This document shows, piece after piece, positions 33,392 to 42,319 of a stretch of DNA of 64,000 bases; the stretch's first letter is position 1, and the number at the start of each line of letters is the position of its first letter. The stretch lies in contig NZ_CP013443.1 in the NCBI RefSeq assembly GCF_001718835.1, forward strand, positions 2,604,001 through 2,668,000. Reading direction: 5' to 3'. The DNA is from Burkholderia cepacia (GTDB taxonomy: Bacteria > Pseudomonadota > Gammaproteobacteria > Burkholderiales > Burkholderiaceae). A model generated the notes under the pieces. The model was given only the letters and a program-made list of their open reading frames with translations. It did no database searches and was not told where the DNA came from. Position numbers and translations under genes: made by a program.

Positions 33392-34048
33392 TCAGACCGC
33401 GCCGCCGTACGCGCGCACGAAGTCGCCCAGGCCGCGGTTGTAGCCGGCGCCGACCGCCTTGAACATGAAGTGGCCGTCGCGGCGATAGAAGCTGCCCACC
33501 TGCACCGACGTCTCCATCGAGAAGTCTTCCTCGAGCGCATACTTCGCGATCACTGCGCCCGACACCTCGTCGGCGATCTGGATGTAGCTGTTGCGCACCT
33601 GGCCGAAATTCTGGCGACGCGCCTCGGCCTGGTCGATCGTCACGACCACCGAGATTTCCTCGATGTCCGCGGCGAGCTTCGTCACGTCGATGAAGATCAC
33701 CTCGTCATCGCCGCCGCCGCTGCCCGTGCGGTTGTCGCCGCTGTGCACGACACCCAGGCACTTCGATGCGGGCATCCCGCGCTTCGGGAAATCGTCGCCC
33801 GGCTGGATGAAGGTGTCCTTGCGCTCCATCGTGCGCACTTCGCTGTTGTAGAACACGAAATGCTGATCCGAGATCAGCTTCGGATTACCCTGCGCGTCGT
33901 ACTTGCACAGGAACACCGACACGTCGAGATCGAAATCCGTGCCCGTGTCCGTCGCGTTCGCGTCCCAACCGAGACCGATGCGGAACTTCTGCGTGCCGGG
34001 CGCTTCCTTCGACAGGTTGACGCGACCGCCTTTCGACAAATTGATCAT
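33392..34048 (-). CDS. terD: TerD-family calcium-binding stress protein
   Basis: This 218-residue protein begins INLSKGGRVNLSK. It contains the TerD signatures GLGWDAN ... FDLDVSVFL, VHSGDNRTG and DDEVIFIDVTKL, whose acidic residues bind calcium in TerD. It is slightly longer than the usual 190 residues. AGAGG precedes the ATG. TerD proteins belong to the TerZABCDEF system for tellurite, colicin and phage stress, probably acting as a membrane-associated metal-sensing complex. Only one TerD paralogue is present here. Confidence 0.92.
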   Translation of the reverse strand: MINLSKGGRVNLSKEAPGTQKFRIGLGWDANATDTGTDFDLDVSVFLCKYDAQGNPKLISDQHFVFYNSEVRTMERKDTFIQPGDDFPKRGMPASKCLGVVHSGDNRTGSGGGDDEVIFIDVTKLAADIEEISVVVTIDQAEARRQNFGQVRNSYIQIADEVSGAVIAKYALEEDFSMETSVQVGSFYRRDGHFMFKAVGAGYNRGLGDFVRAYGGAV

Positions 34049-34135
34049 CTGAACCTCTTCTGCTGGAATCCGCCGACCACCGGCGGTAACCCGGGCTGCC
34101 CGCGGCAGCCCCTCGTCAATCGGTGCCGCGCACCG

Positions 34136-35152
34136 TCACTTGCCGCCGGCCGTCGCGCGATCTTCCTTGCGCTGCACGACGATCGACGACCACACGGCCG
34201 CGGCGATCATCGCCGCGCCGACCAGGCCCGTGATGACCTCGGGCACCTCGAACTTCACGCCGAGGAACATGATCGTTGCGAGCGCACCGATCGCCCAGAA
34301 CGCGCCGTGTTCGAGATAGCGATACTGCGCGAGCGTGCCCTTCTTCAGCAGCACGAGCGTCATCTCCCGGATATAGGCCGCGCCGACGCCGAGGCCGAGC
34401 GCGATCAGGAAGATGTTGTTCGACAGCGCGAATGCACCGATCACGCCGTCGAAGCTGAATGACGAATCGAGCACCTCGAGATACATGAAGCCCGCGACGC
34501 CTTCGCGCACCACGCGCGTGCCCGTTTCCTCGCCGCCGATCAGGTCGCCGATGCCGTGCGCGATCACGAAGCTGATCACGCCGAACGCACCCGCGAGCAG
34601 GAAGGCGACCTGTTCCGCCGACGGCACGTAGAACGACGCGACGATCACGATCGCGAGCGTCAGCGCCACTTCCAGCGCGGTGATGCGGCCGAGATGGCGC
34701 ATCGGGCCTTCGAGGAAGCCGATCCAGTGCTCGTCCTTCTCGGTGTCGAGCATGAACTTGAAGAACACCATCAGCAGGAACGCGCCGCCGAACGCCGACA
34801 CCTGGTGATGCGCGGAAGTCAGGATCGCCGCGTACTTCTCCGGCGACTCGATCGCGAGCGTCAGCGCATCCCACATGCCGATGTGGCCGATCACCGCGAC
34901 GATCAGCAGCGGGAACACGAGCCGCATGCCGAACACGGCGACCGGCAGGCCGAACACCATGAAGCGGTTGCGCCACTTCTCCGACCAGTTCTTGAGCACG
35001 GAGGCGTTGACGACCGCGTTGTCGAGCGACAACGAGATTTCGAGCACGCACAGGACCGCGACGATCAGCATGTCCTTCACGCCGCCGAGGAAATACGCGG
35101 CGACCAGTGCGAGCGCCGTGAGCGACAGCGGGATCTTGAAGTCTTTCAACAT
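34136..35152 (-). CDS. TerC-like integral membrane protein (DUF475)
   Basis: This 338-residue multi-pass protein has about nine helices. The TerC-superfamily signature occurs as two acidic membrane motifs: LEISLSLDNAVVNA near 37-50 and SFSFDGVIGAFALSNNIFLIA near 232-252. Acidic residues in such repeats bind metal ions. It lies between TerD and the VWA gene, consistent with a membrane anchor for the Ter complex. No clear Shine-Dalgarno is visible before the ATG. Confidence 0.88.
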   Translation of the reverse strand: MLKDFKIPLSLTALALVAAYFLGGVKDMLIVAVLCVLEISLSLDNAVVNASVLKNWSEKWRNRFMVFGLPVAVFGMRLVFPLLIVAVIGHIGMWDALTLAIESPEKYAAILTSAHHQVSAFGGAFLLMVFFKFMLDTEKDEHWIGFLEGPMRHLGRITALEVALTLAIVIVASFYVPSAEQVAFLLAGAFGVISFVIAHGIGDLIGGEETGTRVVREGVAGFMYLEVLDSSFSFDGVIGAFALSNNIFLIALGLGVGAAYIREMTLVLLKKGTLAQYRYLEHGAFWAIGALATIMFLGVKFEVPEVITGLVGAAMIAAAVWSSIVVQRKEDRATAGGK

Positions 35153-35197
35153 GATGTGGGGTTTCGAGTTTCGGGAAAAATGACGTGCGGGCCGCGC

Positions 35198-35944
35198 TTA
35201 CTTCGCGCGCACCCAGTCGCAGAATTCCTGCGTGATCAACTGTTCGTAGATCTGTTCGTCGCTGATGTCGAGCGATTCGAGATGCAGGAAGCCGACGTTC
35301 GGCATCTCTTCCGCGATTTCCGCGAGGAAGCCGAATTCGCTCGGGTCGCCGACGCCGACGAGCGACCAGTACAGCGGGTAGTGCTGCGACTCGGCCAGCA
35401 GCTGGCGCACGCGCTTGCGATCGTTCTTCGGGTTCTGCCCGTCGGTGACGAACAGCACCCACGCGGGCAGATGGCCGTTGACCGGCGCGGCAGCCGCCGG
35501 CACGGGCGTCTCGTCCGCGCCGCCGAACAGCCGGCTCAGGAAACCGCGCTTTTCCTCGCGCTTCGGCGACGGCTCCGGCGCGCGGAAGAAGAAGTCGACG
35601 ATGTCGTTCATCACCGGCGCGTACTGCGTGCCGCCCCATTTGTCGATCCGCGCTTCGAGCACGTGGTCGGAAATGTACGAGCCGTAGTTGTCCGGCGTCG
35701 CGGTCGGCAGCCGGTTGAAGCCTTCGGTGAAGGTCCACGTGTCGACTTCGCCGTTGTCGTCGAACTTCAGTGCGATGCCGAGGATCCGGTCGTGCGTCTC
35801 CTGAATCACGCCCGACTGATAGAGCGGCTTCGCGGAGCCGGAGATGTCGAGCGCCGCGCCGACGCGCACGACGGGCGGCTTCAGGATCTGGCGTTTTTCG
35901 AGGACGATCGCGACCTTCGCCGCGCGTTTCTCAAGCGTAATCAT
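35198..35944 (-). CDS. VWA-domain protein of the Ter cluster (TerY/TerF-like)
   Basis: This 248-residue protein has a von Willebrand A domain with the metal-ion-dependent adhesion site ALDISGSAKPLY near 49-60, GGTQYAPVM near 104-112 (Thr of the site) and VLFVTDGQNPKNDRK near 162-176. A Pro/Ala-rich insert separates the halves. VWA proteins of Ter loci bind Ca/Mg and bridge TerD and TerC-type partners. The gene is 46 bases upstream of the DUF475 gene and 31 bases after the TelA-like gene. Confidence 0.88.
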   Translation of the reverse strand: MITLEKRAAKVAIVLEKRQILKPPVVRVGAALDISGSAKPLYQSGVIQETHDRILGIALKFDDNGEVDTWTFTEGFNRLPTATPDNYGSYISDHVLEARIDKWGGTQYAPVMNDIVDFFFRAPEPSPKREEKRGFLSRLFGGADETPVPAAAAPVNGHLPAWVLFVTDGQNPKNDRKRVRQLLAESQHYPLYWSLVGVGDPSEFGFLAEIAEEMPNVGFLHLESLDISDEQIYEQLITQEFCDWVRAK

Positions 35945-35974
35945 GCGGTGTTCTCTCAGTTCTTCTCAGTTCTC

Positions 35975-37057
35975 TCAGTTGTGCTTCGGAGCGAATCGGG
36001 TGATCAGGTCCTGTTCGAGCTGGCGCAGGCGCGGCGCGTCCTGCTCGCGCTGGCGCTTGCCGTCGGCGATGATCTGCGTGATGTCGTCGAAGGCGCCGAA
36101 CAGCTGCTGCTGCGCGTATTCGAACGTGTCGGTCGAGATCACCGGACGCTGGCCGAGCTTCGCGACTTCCTGCGCGTTCTGGCGATTCAGGTCGGCCTGC
36201 GCGCGGATCGCCTCGTCGGCCGCGTCGTACGTCGCGTTCGCGAGCGCCGCCGCGCGCTTCGTGCTGAGCTGCTCGAGGTAGAGCGCGAACGCATTGGTCC
36301 ACGCGGGGATCAGCACGGTCTTGATCGTCATGAACTTCGACGTCAGCGTGCGTTTCTGGTCCTGCTCCATGCGGATCTGCGGCGCGAGCTGCTTCGACAT
36401 CAGCATCGCGCGGTCGAGGTCGTCGAGCTTGCTTTCGAGCGCGTCGACCTTGCGCTTCACGTCGAGCAGGCGTTGTGCGGCGAACGCGTCGTCCGCCGGC
36501 TGCTGGCCGGCCGCGAGATGCGCACGCAGCGTCGCGAGCGCCGTTTCGCCGTGCGCCTTCGACTGCGCGAGCTCCTGGTGCAGCGCGTAGTTGTCGTTGT
36601 ACATCCGCTCGAGCTCGTCGATGCCGGCCTTCTGGCGCCGCGCATGACTCTCGAGCTCGACGACGAGCGTATCCATCCGCTTGCTCACCGATTCGTATTG
36701 CGACAGCAGCTTCTCCTTGGTCGAGCGAAACAGCCGCGTGACCTGCGTGAGCAGCCCGCCCTTGTCGGCGCCGCGCGGATCGAGCCCCTTCGCGGTCGCG
36801 ATCAGTTCGTTGAGCTTGTCACCGAACTGGTCGGCATCCGACGCGCGGACGCTCGCGAGAATCTGCTGGGAGAAGGCGGCGATCCGCGTGCCCTGCGTCG
36901 CGCCGAGCTGGTCGATCTCGTCGACGGTGATCAGGCGCGCGGCGTCGGCCGCCGGCGGCATGGCGACGGCGGGCGACGTAACGACGGGAGACGAGGACGG
37001 AATGGAAGGACGGACGCTGACCGCATCGGAGTTCTTGTCGTCGAATAGCGGCTTCAT
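35975..37057 (-). CDS. TelA-like toxic-anion-resistance protein
   Basis: This 360-residue, largely alpha-helical soluble protein has long coiled-coil stretches (about 105-250) and family features such as QYESVSKRMDTLVVELESHA, KAGIDELERMYNDNY, WTNAFALYLEQLSTKRA and YDAADEAIRAQADLNRQN. It belongs to the TelA/KlaA family linked to tellurite resistance and envelope stress. It is the first gene of the five-gene Ter-like operon. The promoter should lie in 37058-37300. Confidence 0.88.
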   Translation of the reverse strand: MKPLFDDKNSDAVSVRPSIPSSSPVVTSPAVAMPPAADAARLITVDEIDQLGATQGTRIAAFSQQILASVRASDADQFGDKLNELIATAKGLDPRGADKGGLLTQVTRLFRSTKEKLLSQYESVSKRMDTLVVELESHARRQKAGIDELERMYNDNYALHQELAQSKAHGETALATLRAHLAAGQQPADDAFAAQRLLDVKRKVDALESKLDDLDRAMLMSKQLAPQIRMEQDQKRTLTSKFMTIKTVLIPAWTNAFALYLEQLSTKRAAALANATYDAADEAIRAQADLNRQNAQEVAKLGQRPVISTDTFEYAQQQLFGAFDDITQIIADGKRQREQDAPRLRQLEQDLITRFAPKHN

Positions 37058-37514
37058 GTGGCTACCACGTTTCCTTTTCTGCTTTCTGCTGCGTGTTGTC
37101 GTGCGCGCGAGGCGCGCATCCGCGATTGCCGCCGTGCTCTCTCACGGGCGGCAGACGGACAATAAATGGGGTGAATGCCCTGCGTCAAGAGAATGCTTTC
37201 ATTTTGCATTCATTGACGAAGCGAAACGTCGGGAACCGTGAAGGGAGAGGAAGTTTCTTCCGGCGGAAAGCAGGCCCGGCGGGCTTGTGACAAGGGCGTG
37301 ACGGCTTGCGGCGATCGGCACGATTGAAAGCGCCTTGAAAGATTTCGGGCGCTGCGCGTCGATCGGCCATTACGGATCACCGACCGCGTGACGCGGGGCT
37401 GCGGGGCGACATGTTTTGAAGGACGGCTGGATCGGCGGCATTCGCCGCGCATTCCCAAAGCCGTCGTCGGCCTTTATATTCTCGCGAATTCGCGAAATTT
37501 GTACGGGACAAAGA
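37058..37514. promoter_or_regulatory. Divergent promoter region with two palindromes
   Basis: This is 457 bases between divergent genes. GAATGC at 37191-37196 and GCATTC at 37206-37211 form an inverted repeat with a nine-base spacer, about 135 bases before the TelA-like gene. A perfect 14-bp palindrome TCGCGAATTCGCGA lies at 37482-37495, just after a TATATT box (37475-37480) and 20 bases before the start of the plus-strand gene. It is placed like an operator at the transcription start. Confidence 0.55.
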
Positions 37515-38243
37515 ATGAACGGTTGGGTTGTTGCGCTGGCCGGCGTCGTCATCCTCTACGTGCTGCTGCGCGTGCTCAGGCGGCCGCAGGCGCCGCGGGC
37601 GACCGAAGCGGCAAAATCCGCCGCGGACGATACCCCGCCGCCGTCGTTGCCTGCTCAACTGAAGCGGACGCTGACCGGCCAGCCGGACGTCGCCTCGATC
37701 GATCGTGTCGTGGTCAACGCCATGGTCCAAGTGGCTGCGCTTCGGCGCGACATGACCGCGTTGCTCGTCGAATGCGGCGCGCTCGACCCGCGCGTTCGCG
37801 ACGAGAACGAGCGCCTCCTGCCCGAGTCGCCGGACCTGGTGATCAGCGTCCCGTTGCGCGCAATTCCGAGCGCCCTGATCGCCCGGCTATGGGATAACCC
37901 GGTCGACAACCTGCAGTTCTCCGCACACGTGACCTGGCGCAATCGCGGATACGTCCACGGTGCCTACGGGAATATCGCCGCTCTTGAGCAGGCGTTCGAC
38001 GCATGGCTGGACGCCGCGCCGGGATGGCACGGCGTCGGCCAGGAACGGGGCAGCTATATCGCCGGCGCGTTCTTCACCGACGAGGTCGTGCTGCATATGG
38101 AGCGCGATTACCTCGACACCTCCGTCGCCATCGACGTCGTATCGCGTGACGTATTGACGCGCGACGTGCACAGGCAGCTCGCTGAATTGCGTGCGCACGT
38201 GAGCAATCACTCCACGGTCGACGCGAACCGGCTCGACCCGTAA
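37515..38243 (+). CDS. Membrane-anchored protein of unknown function
   Basis: This 242-residue protein has a single N-terminal membrane helix (about 3-20, NGWVVALAGVVILYVLLRVL) and a soluble domain (SAHVTWRNRGYVHGAYGNI, HMERDYLDTSVAIDVVSRDV). ATG at 37515 is chosen because the helix begins there and GGGA lies upstream; the frame is open about 33 codons further. It stands alone behind the 37482 palindrome, so it may be individually regulated. I do not recognise the family. Confidence 0.75.
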   Translation: MNGWVVALAGVVILYVLLRVLRRPQAPRATEAAKSAADDTPPPSLPAQLKRTLTGQPDVASIDRVVVNAMVQVAALRRDMTALLVECGALDPRVRDENERLLPESPDLVISVPLRAIPSALIARLWDNPVDNLQFSAHVTWRNRGYVHGAYGNIAALEQAFDAWLDAAPGWHGVGQERGSYIAGAFFTDEVVLHMERDYLDTSVAIDVVSRDVLTRDVHRQLAELRAHVSNHSTVDANRLDP

Positions 38244-38299
38244 CCGCGCCCCGCGCATCGCGCTCACGCATGGGTCCGTCGCTGCACCGAACCCGACGA

Positions 38300-39766
38300 T
38301 CAGGCCCGAACCGCAGGCGGTTCCACGCCGCCGAGCAACCGTTCCAGCGAAAGTCCGATCGCGAGCACGTCCCTGTCTCCGCCCGGCAGCCCGGCGAACT
38401 CGATCCCGACCGGCATGCCGTCGTCCGCGCGTCCGGCGGGCAGCACGATGCTCGCCATGCCGGCGCAACTGCCGAGCCCGACGTTGCGGCCCAGTGCGTC
38501 GAACGCGTCGATCGTGCGCCCGCCGTCGATCGTCACGCCGGTTTCCTCGCCGATCCGGGGCGCACGCACCATGGCAACCGGAAACGCGAGCACGTCCGCG
38601 CGATGCTCGCGCATGCCGGCGGCAACGCTCGACGCGAGCGCATTCCGCTCGCGCAACGCCGCCTCGTACGCTTCGCGCGTGGGCGTGTGCGGCGGCAGGA
38701 CCATCGCATCCATCAGGTTCTTCGTATTCGACCCGAGCGTCGCGTACAGATCGTCGAAAGCAACCCCCGCTTCGTGGCGTCGAAGGAAATCCGCGACGCT
38801 GCTGCGCAGTTCGGCGGCCACGATCGTCCCGACGATGCCGGCCGCGCGCGCCACCTCGTTCAGCGAGCCGGCGATTTCCACGACGGATACGCCCGCTTCG
38901 CGCAGGCGCGCCAGTGCATGCCGCGCGACCCGCTCAACTTCGGGATCGAGCTCCGCCCAGAGCGCCGCCGGGACGGCGACGCGCATCTCGGTCACGGGGC
39001 GCGGCTCGATCGCACGCGCATCGCGCGCGGCAATCCGATCGAACAGGACGAGATCCTCGACGAAGCGGGCAAGCGGGCCGACCTGATCGAAGTTGCGGCT
39101 CAACGGCATGATGCCGTCGTCCGGATAGCGTCCGCGGCTCGGGCGAAAACCCGCGATCCCGCAGAAGGACGCCGGCAGGCGAATCGATCCCCACGTATCC
39201 TCGGCCACCGCGAGCGGCGCCATCCGGGCCGACACCGCGGCGGCCGAGCCGCCGCTGCTGCCGCCCGGGCTGCGCGCGAGATCGTACGGATTGCGAACCG
39301 CCCCGAAGGTTTCGTTGTTGCTGGTCCAGCCGAACGACAGCTCGTGCAGATTGGTCTTGCCCATGACGATCGCCCCTTCCTCGCCGAGCAGGCCGATCAC
39401 GCCGGCGTCGGCGGACGGCCGGAAGCCCGACAGGGACAGCGTGCCGTTCGACGTCGGCAGCGCGCGCGTATTCACGCTGTCCTTCACCGGAACCGGCAAG
39501 CCATGGAGCCGGCCGAGCGCGCCGCCGCGCCTGCGCCGTTCGTCGGCCGCGCGGGCCGCCTGCAGCACCGCATCGCGATCCAGCGTACGAAATGCGTTGA
39601 GCGTGCTTCAGCGTTCGACTTGCTCGAGCAGCGCCGTCGCATACCGTTCCGCGGTGATTTCACCGCGCTGCATCGCGGCGACGGCCGCGGCCGCGCCGAG
39701 GCCGAGCAACGCGGCGTCGCCCGGCGATGCGGCCTGCGTGACGCCCTCTGCATTGTCCTTGTCCAT
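38300..39766 (-). pseudogene. Amidase-signature-family gene interrupted by an in-frame TGA
   Basis: Read as one frame from ATG 39766 (GGAG nine bases upstream) the product would be 488 codons, normal for an amidase. Codon 53 (39608-39610) is TGA. The residues before it (GEITAERYATALLEQVER) and after it (LNAFRTLDRDAVLQAARAAD) form the usual continuous N-terminus. Downstream the catalytic set is intact: Lys in LPVPVKDS, Ser in SPGGSSGGSA, Ser in TWGSIRLPAS. A GTG at 39568 could give a shortened protein lacking the N-terminal helices. A single substitution explains the break; a sequencing error is possible. Family function is hydrolysis of amides. It lies downstream of the MFS transporter gene. 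Confidence 0.8.
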
Positions 39767-39837
39767 CTGTTTCTTCTCCGTCGATTGTTCGGAAATCCGA
39801 TTCCGGCGCCGCCAGCGCGGCGCTGAAATCCCCCCGT

Positions 39838-41070
39838 TCAATGCGCGGGCCGTCCGGCCACGCGGCGATCGCTCCGATGCCGCACGATCGCGAGCACCAG
39901 TCCCACCAGCACCAGCAGCATCAATGCGCCGCCATAGAAATTGGCGACCTTCAGCAAGCCGAGCCGCTGCGTCATATAGCCCGCGAGAATCGCCGGCAGG
40001 CAGTTCGCGAGATAGCTTTCCACATAGAAGGCCGCCATCAGCCCCGCGCGTTCGTGCGGCTGCGCGAGCGGCATCACGCTGCGCACCGCGCCTAGAAAAC
40101 CCGCGCCGAAGCCGACCCCGGCGATCACCGAGCCGACCAGCAGGATCGCCGTCACGCCCAGATCGGCGCCCGCGAGGATCGCGGGAATGCCGATGAGCAG
40201 CGCCAGCGCGCCGACGATCAGCACCGGCAGCGGCTTGCGCACGCGCACGACCAGGACGGCCGCACCGCCGCTCAACGTCAGCGCCGCGACGCTCAGCCCG
40301 CCGAACCAGACCGACGCCGCGCCGGTCACCTTGCCGATCAGCGACGGCATCAACGACAGATAGAAGCCACCGAGCGCCCACACCGCTATGTTGATCGGCG
40401 TGATCGCCAGCAGCTCGGCCCTGGCGGCCGGCGGCACCGAAATGCTCGGCCGCAGCGACTTCAGCGCGCCGGGCCGGCCGCCCGCCGTTTCCGGCGTGCG
40501 CCACGTCTGCAACAGCTGAAACGCGAACAGCGCCAGCAGCAGGACAAATGCGAGATGCAACGGCGCCGGCGCCAGTTGGGCCAGCGCGGTCGATCCGAGC
40601 ACCCCGAGCGACATGCCGCCCATCGGCGCCAGCCCGTTGGTGAACGCGCCCCGCTCCCGGTCGAGGTCGATGAGGGCGGCCGCCACGGACGCGGTGGCGA
40701 GCCCGGTCGCCACGCCCTGCAGCACCCGGGCGGCGATGAGCCAGCCCGGGCCGGCCGCCGCCAGAAACAGCCCCATCGCGCCCATTTCAAGCACGAGCGC
40801 CGCGCTGATCACCGGACGCCGGCCGATATAATCGGACAGCGCTCCCGCCACGATCAGCGCAGACAGCAGCGACAGCGCATACACCCCGAAGATCAGCGTC
40901 AGCAGCATCGGCGAGAAATGCCATTGCGCCTGATAAAGCCGATAGAGCGGCGTCGGCACGCTCGACGCGGCCAGATAGCCCACCAGCGTGATCGTGTGGG
41001 TCGTCATCGCGGAAGCCGTCGCAGCGGGCGCCGCTCCGGCAGGTGCTTCGGTTTGGGTGATGTTCGACAT
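39838..41070 (-). CDS. MFS transporter (drug-efflux type)
   Basis: This 410-residue protein has twelve predicted helices. The MFS loop 2-3 motif is present as GALSDYIGRRPVI (about 77-89), and a cytoplasmic central loop lies near 195-215. It is probably a proton-coupled exporter. It is divergent from a TetR regulator with inverted repeats between them, the usual arrangement for a TetR-controlled efflux pump. The amidase pseudogene follows 71 bases downstream, so the two may have been one substrate-responsive unit. Confidence 0.88.
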   Translation of the reverse strand: MSNITQTEAPAGAAPAATASAMTTHTITLVGYLAASSVPTPLYRLYQAQWHFSPMLLTLIFGVYALSLLSALIVAGALSDYIGRRPVISAALVLEMGAMGLFLAAAGPGWLIAARVLQGVATGLATASVAAALIDLDRERGAFTNGLAPMGGMSLGVLGSTALAQLAPAPLHLAFVLLLALFAFQLLQTWRTPETAGGRPGALKSLRPSISVPPAARAELLAITPINIAVWALGGFYLSLMPSLIGKVTGAASVWFGGLSVAALTLSGGAAVLVVRVRKPLPVLIVGALALLIGIPAILAGADLGVTAILLVGSVIAGVGFGAGFLGAVRSVMPLAQPHERAGLMAAFYVESYLANCLPAILAGYMTQRLGLLKVANFYGGALMLLVLVGLVLAIVRHRSDRRVAGRPAH

Positions 41071-41085
41071 GGGCCAGCCGGCTCA

Positions 41086-41149
41086 CTAAAGCAAAGAATG
41101 CGCTTTAAGATAGCGATGATCGAGCACAAATGCAAATATTTTGCTTTAG
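41086..41149. promoter_or_regulatory. Candidate TetR operators between the MFS and TetR genes
   Basis: CTAAAGCAAA (41086-41095) and its exact inverse TTTGCTTTAG (41140-41149) flank the centre of the divergent promoter region. TAAAGC (41087-41092) also pairs with GCTTTA (41102-41107). The GCTTTA half-site therefore occurs three times in 64 bases. The layout suits autorepression and repression of the MFS gene. Confidence 0.6.
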
Positions 41150-41194
41150 CAGCGTTCGTTGTTGGATGTGTTGCATGAAGGAATTGAATCGACC

Positions 41195-41767
41195 ATGACG
41201 ACGAGAAAGGGATTGAGGCCGGGTGGTCGCAGCGCGCGTGTGCAGGAAGCCGTGCATCGCGCAGTCCGGGGCCTCCAGCAGGAACACGGCCGGGACGGCC
41301 TGACCGTGCCGGCTATTGCGGCGCGCGCCGGCGTGACGCCGTCCACCATCTACCGGCGCTGGGGCGACCTGCCGCAGCTGCTTTCCGACGTGGCCGTCGA
41401 GCATCTCCTGCCCGACAGTCTTCCGCCGGACACGGGTTCGTTTCGACAGGACATGGAGCACTGGCTGGCCCAGTATCTCGAGGAGATGTCGTCCGAGGTC
41501 GGCCGGACGCTGCTGCGCGACGTGCTGAGCAGCGCCGATCCGCTCAATGCGGGGCAATGTGCGCGCTGTGTCGAGGAACAGCTGGACCGCATGCGCGAGC
41601 AGGCGCTTGCGCGCGGGGAGACGCCGCCGGCTTGCCAGACCCTGATGGATTACGTCATCGCGCCGCTGGTCTACCGGATCCTGTTCGCGGCGGAAGCGCC
41701 GACGTATGCGTTTGCGCAGACGCTGCTGGATCGGGTGCTGGCGCGGGTCGTCGAGATCGAGACGTAA
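41195..41767 (+). CDS. TetR-family transcriptional regulator
   Basis: This 190-residue protein has an N-terminal helix-turn-helix (GRDGLTVPAIAARAGVTPSTIYRRWGDLPQLL) and a helical C-terminal ligand domain. ATG at 41195 gives the normal TetR length; an upstream TTG at 41159 is less likely. It is divergent from the MFS pump and probably represses it through the GCTTTA repeats. Confidence 0.88.
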   Translation: MTTRKGLRPGGRSARVQEAVHRAVRGLQQEHGRDGLTVPAIAARAGVTPSTIYRRWGDLPQLLSDVAVEHLLPDSLPPDTGSFRQDMEHWLAQYLEEMSSEVGRTLLRDVLSSADPLNAGQCARCVEEQLDRMREQALARGETPPACQTLMDYVIAPLVYRILFAAEAPTYAFAQTLLDRVLARVVEIET

Positions 41768-41895
41768 GGCGGGAAGCCGATTCAAACCCTGCAATACGCA
41801 AGCAATAAACCGGCCGTCCGGACAACGGGTTTCATCAGGCATCCCGTCCGGCATTTGCACAGTGCCGCTGTATAACAATATTCAATGCGGCGTTC

Positions 41896-42064
41896 ATGAA
41901 AAGAAGACATTTTCTCGCGCTGTCCATCGCGACGGCGTCCGGTCTGACGGCCGGGTGCAAGGGTATCGGCCCGATCACCGACCGGTGGCTCGAGGATTCG
42001 AAATACGACGAAACGCTGTCTGCATTCCTGATTACCCAGGACGGCAAGAAACTTGTCGTGCTCG
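41896..42064 (+). pseudogene. Lipoprotein gene fragment (N-terminal part only)
   Basis: The frame opens with a lipoprotein signal (KRRHFLALSIATASGLTAGC) and about 35 further residues (DRWLEDSKYDETLSAFLI ...). The coherent sequence stops near 42064, where it meets a fragment read on the other strand. The frame continues as Cys/His/Arg-rich nonsense. It marks a recombination junction at the left edge of the island. Confidence 0.55.
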
Positions 42065-42065
42065 G

Positions 42066-42316
42066 CAGGTCACTTCGGTCATGTACACCGTGCCACCGCT
42101 GTCAAAGCCTTTTGTCGCACCGGTTCCGCCAACGCTGCGTCCACGGACATTGAGCTTCGGTAGCTCAAGCTTACCTAGCTTGAGCCATTTGAGAACGGGA
42201 AGAGACAATCCGACCCCGACGCCCGCGTATTTGAACTGCTCAGGCTGGCCCGATGGTGGATCTAACACGATGACGCCGCCCGAAGCAAGAAGCAGTTCAA
42301 TACCTGGCGATCTCAA
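42066..42316 (-). pseudogene. Gene fragment beside the IS30 element
   Basis: About 80 codons encode a coherent segment (GIELLLASGGVIVLDPPSGQ, LSLPVLKWLKLGKLELPKL, FDSGGTVYMTEV). It has neither a convincing start nor a natural end. It abuts the IS30-type element on one side and the truncated lipoprotein on the other. The parent family is not recognised. Confidence 0.4.
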
Positions 42317-42319
42317 GAA

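Noticed and set aside
39608..39610. TGA as a selenocysteine codon in the amidase
   Set aside because: Amidase-signature enzymes do not use selenocysteine at this non-catalytic position, and I see no SECIS-like hairpin directly after it.
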